From Prevotella sp. (GTDB taxonomy: Bacteria > Bacteroidota > Bacteroidia > Bacteroidales > Dysgonomonadaceae), in contig JAITVV010000059.1 of the NCBI GenBank assembly GCA_031285625.1, positions 1 through 35,795 of the forward strand: 35,795 nt of DNA, given 5' to 3'. Both the position numbers and the translations under genes were made by a program. The notes under the pieces were generated by a model. The model worked only from the letters and a program-made list of their open reading frames with translations, ran no database searches and was not told the origin of the DNA. Shown here in pieces: positions 35,268-35,795 of the stretch. The stretch's first letter is position 1; every line of letters starts with the position of its first letter.

Positions 35268-35332
35268 TCGGTTTTGTGCAATAAACTGGTCGGATATGTG
35301 AAAAGCATTAACAAAAACTTAGCGTATTTTTG
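35268..35332 (+). promoter_or_regulatory. Third AraC-type operator and promoter, after fucP
   Basis: Half-sites TCGGTTTTGTGCA (from 35268) and TCGGATATGTGAA (from 35290) are 22 bp apart. TATTTTTG (35325-35332) begins 35 bp after the second half-site start. The site keeps the TCGG form of copy 2 and not the TCGA form of copy 1. Transcription would start near 35339 and run towards the SusC-type gene at 35677. No divergent regulator gene is present here. Confidence 0.75.
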
Positions 35333-35460
35333 AAAAATCAATCATTGTAACCATATTCATGCTTGTAATATAAACCAGTTAATGACACAATCCCAACAAA
35401 AATACAGCGAACCGCAACGATTATTCCTCTCTGAAAATTTGGAAGTTAGCATTGTTTTGT

Positions 35461-35519
<59 letters not shown>

Positions 35520-35537
35520 AATCCCATTATATTAAGG

Positions 35538-35584
35538 ACAGAAAGCCTTTGTTTATCTTTTGCAGATAAGCAAAGGCTTTCTGT
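35538..35584 (+). terminator. Strong leader hairpin (attenuator or terminator candidate)
   Basis: A 20-bp stem (ACAGAAAGCCTTTGTTTATC with its complement, one G-U wobble) closes over a 7-nt loop TTTTGCA. It is followed by TTATATT, only weakly T-rich, so a full terminator is uncertain. It begins 20 bp after the GA run and 93 bp before the next start codon, suggesting a role in the leader RNA. Confidence 0.6.
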
Positions 35585-35676
35585 TTATATTCCATGCCTG
35601 ACCTGCAAAGGTCAGATTAATCTATAGAACATTCTAACCCTAATTAATTATTATATGTTAATTTAATTATTAATCT

Positions 35677-35795
35677 ATGAAAAAATCTAAAACAAAATTG
35701 AAAAAGCATGATGGATGCCTTTTTCACAGAAGTATGAGAATTTGTTTTATACTGTTCTCTGCCGGTTTTTGGACGATGCTGTCTGCTGCTCCGGT
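35677..35795 (+). CDS. Start of an exported protein, probably a SusC-type receptor (cut by window edge)
   Basis: 39 complete codons from the ATG at 35677: a basic stretch (MKKSKTKLKKHDG) and then a hydrophobic segment (MRICFILFSAGFWTMLSAAP). The long charged N-terminus followed by a signal-type segment is common in SusC/RagA receptors of Bacteroidota. The gene lies downstream of the third fucose-type operator, so a surface receptor for fucose-containing glycans fits. Family assignment from 39 residues is tentative. The leader between promoter and start is about 338 nt long. Confidence 0.5.
   Translation, partial: MKKSKTKLKKHDGCLFHRSMRICFILFSAGFWTMLSAAP

Overview
The window looks like a chromosome segment of a gut-type member of the Bacteroidota, most likely near Dysgonomonas or Bacteroides. 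The evidence is an AT-rich sequence with SusC/SusD pairs, a one-protein hybrid two-component system, exact matches to the Bacteroidota -7 promoter box TAnnTTTG, no strong Shine-Dalgarno sites, and a tyrosine integrase of the IntDOT type. The genus is inferred from gene style only.

Region 1 (1-19693) is an arabinan/arabinoside utilisation locus. At the left edge lies the start of transketolase. Next comes a minus-strand unit of sugar O-acetyltransferase, GH97 and GH51 (4807 to 312). It has its own paired palindromic operators and a decayed AraC-type regulator beside it. A second minus-strand unit follows: GH43, GH51, GH43, SusC, SusD and a DUF3823 lipoprotein (15268 to 5414), closed by a strong bidirectional terminator. 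It diverges from a 1410-residue hybrid two-component sensor-regulator. Between them is a clean promoter (-33/-7) abutted by two GGTGGACA direct repeats 21 bp apart, the likely binding site of that regulator. The surface proteins bind and import arabino-oligosaccharides, the GH43 and GH51 enzymes release L-arabinose, and transketolase lies further down the same pathway.

Region 2 (19700-22582) holds three tandem paralogous exported proteins of unknown function. They share an N-terminal module common in Bacteroidota secreted proteins and a C-terminal domain with one conserved cysteine pair.

Region 3 (22927-35795) is an L-fucose locus present twice. Copy 1 is AT-rich: an AraC regulator, fucI and a fucA cut off after about 76 codons. 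Directly after the cut is an integrase, then a complete second, more GC-rich set: AraC regulator, fucI, fucO, fucA, fucK and fucP. The two FucI proteins are about 90% identical by eye, but their third codon positions differ widely, so these are probably xenologues and not a recent duplication.

Both fucI promoters and a third site after fucP share one architecture: two half-sites exactly 22 bp apart, then exactly 35 bp to a perfect -7 box. The third site drives a leader with a (GA)28 microsatellite inside a small ORF, then a 20-bp hairpin, then the start of a probable SusC-type receptor cut by the window edge. This possible slippage-controlled leader, and the shared operator code of the duplicated fucose system, are the most novel parts of the window.
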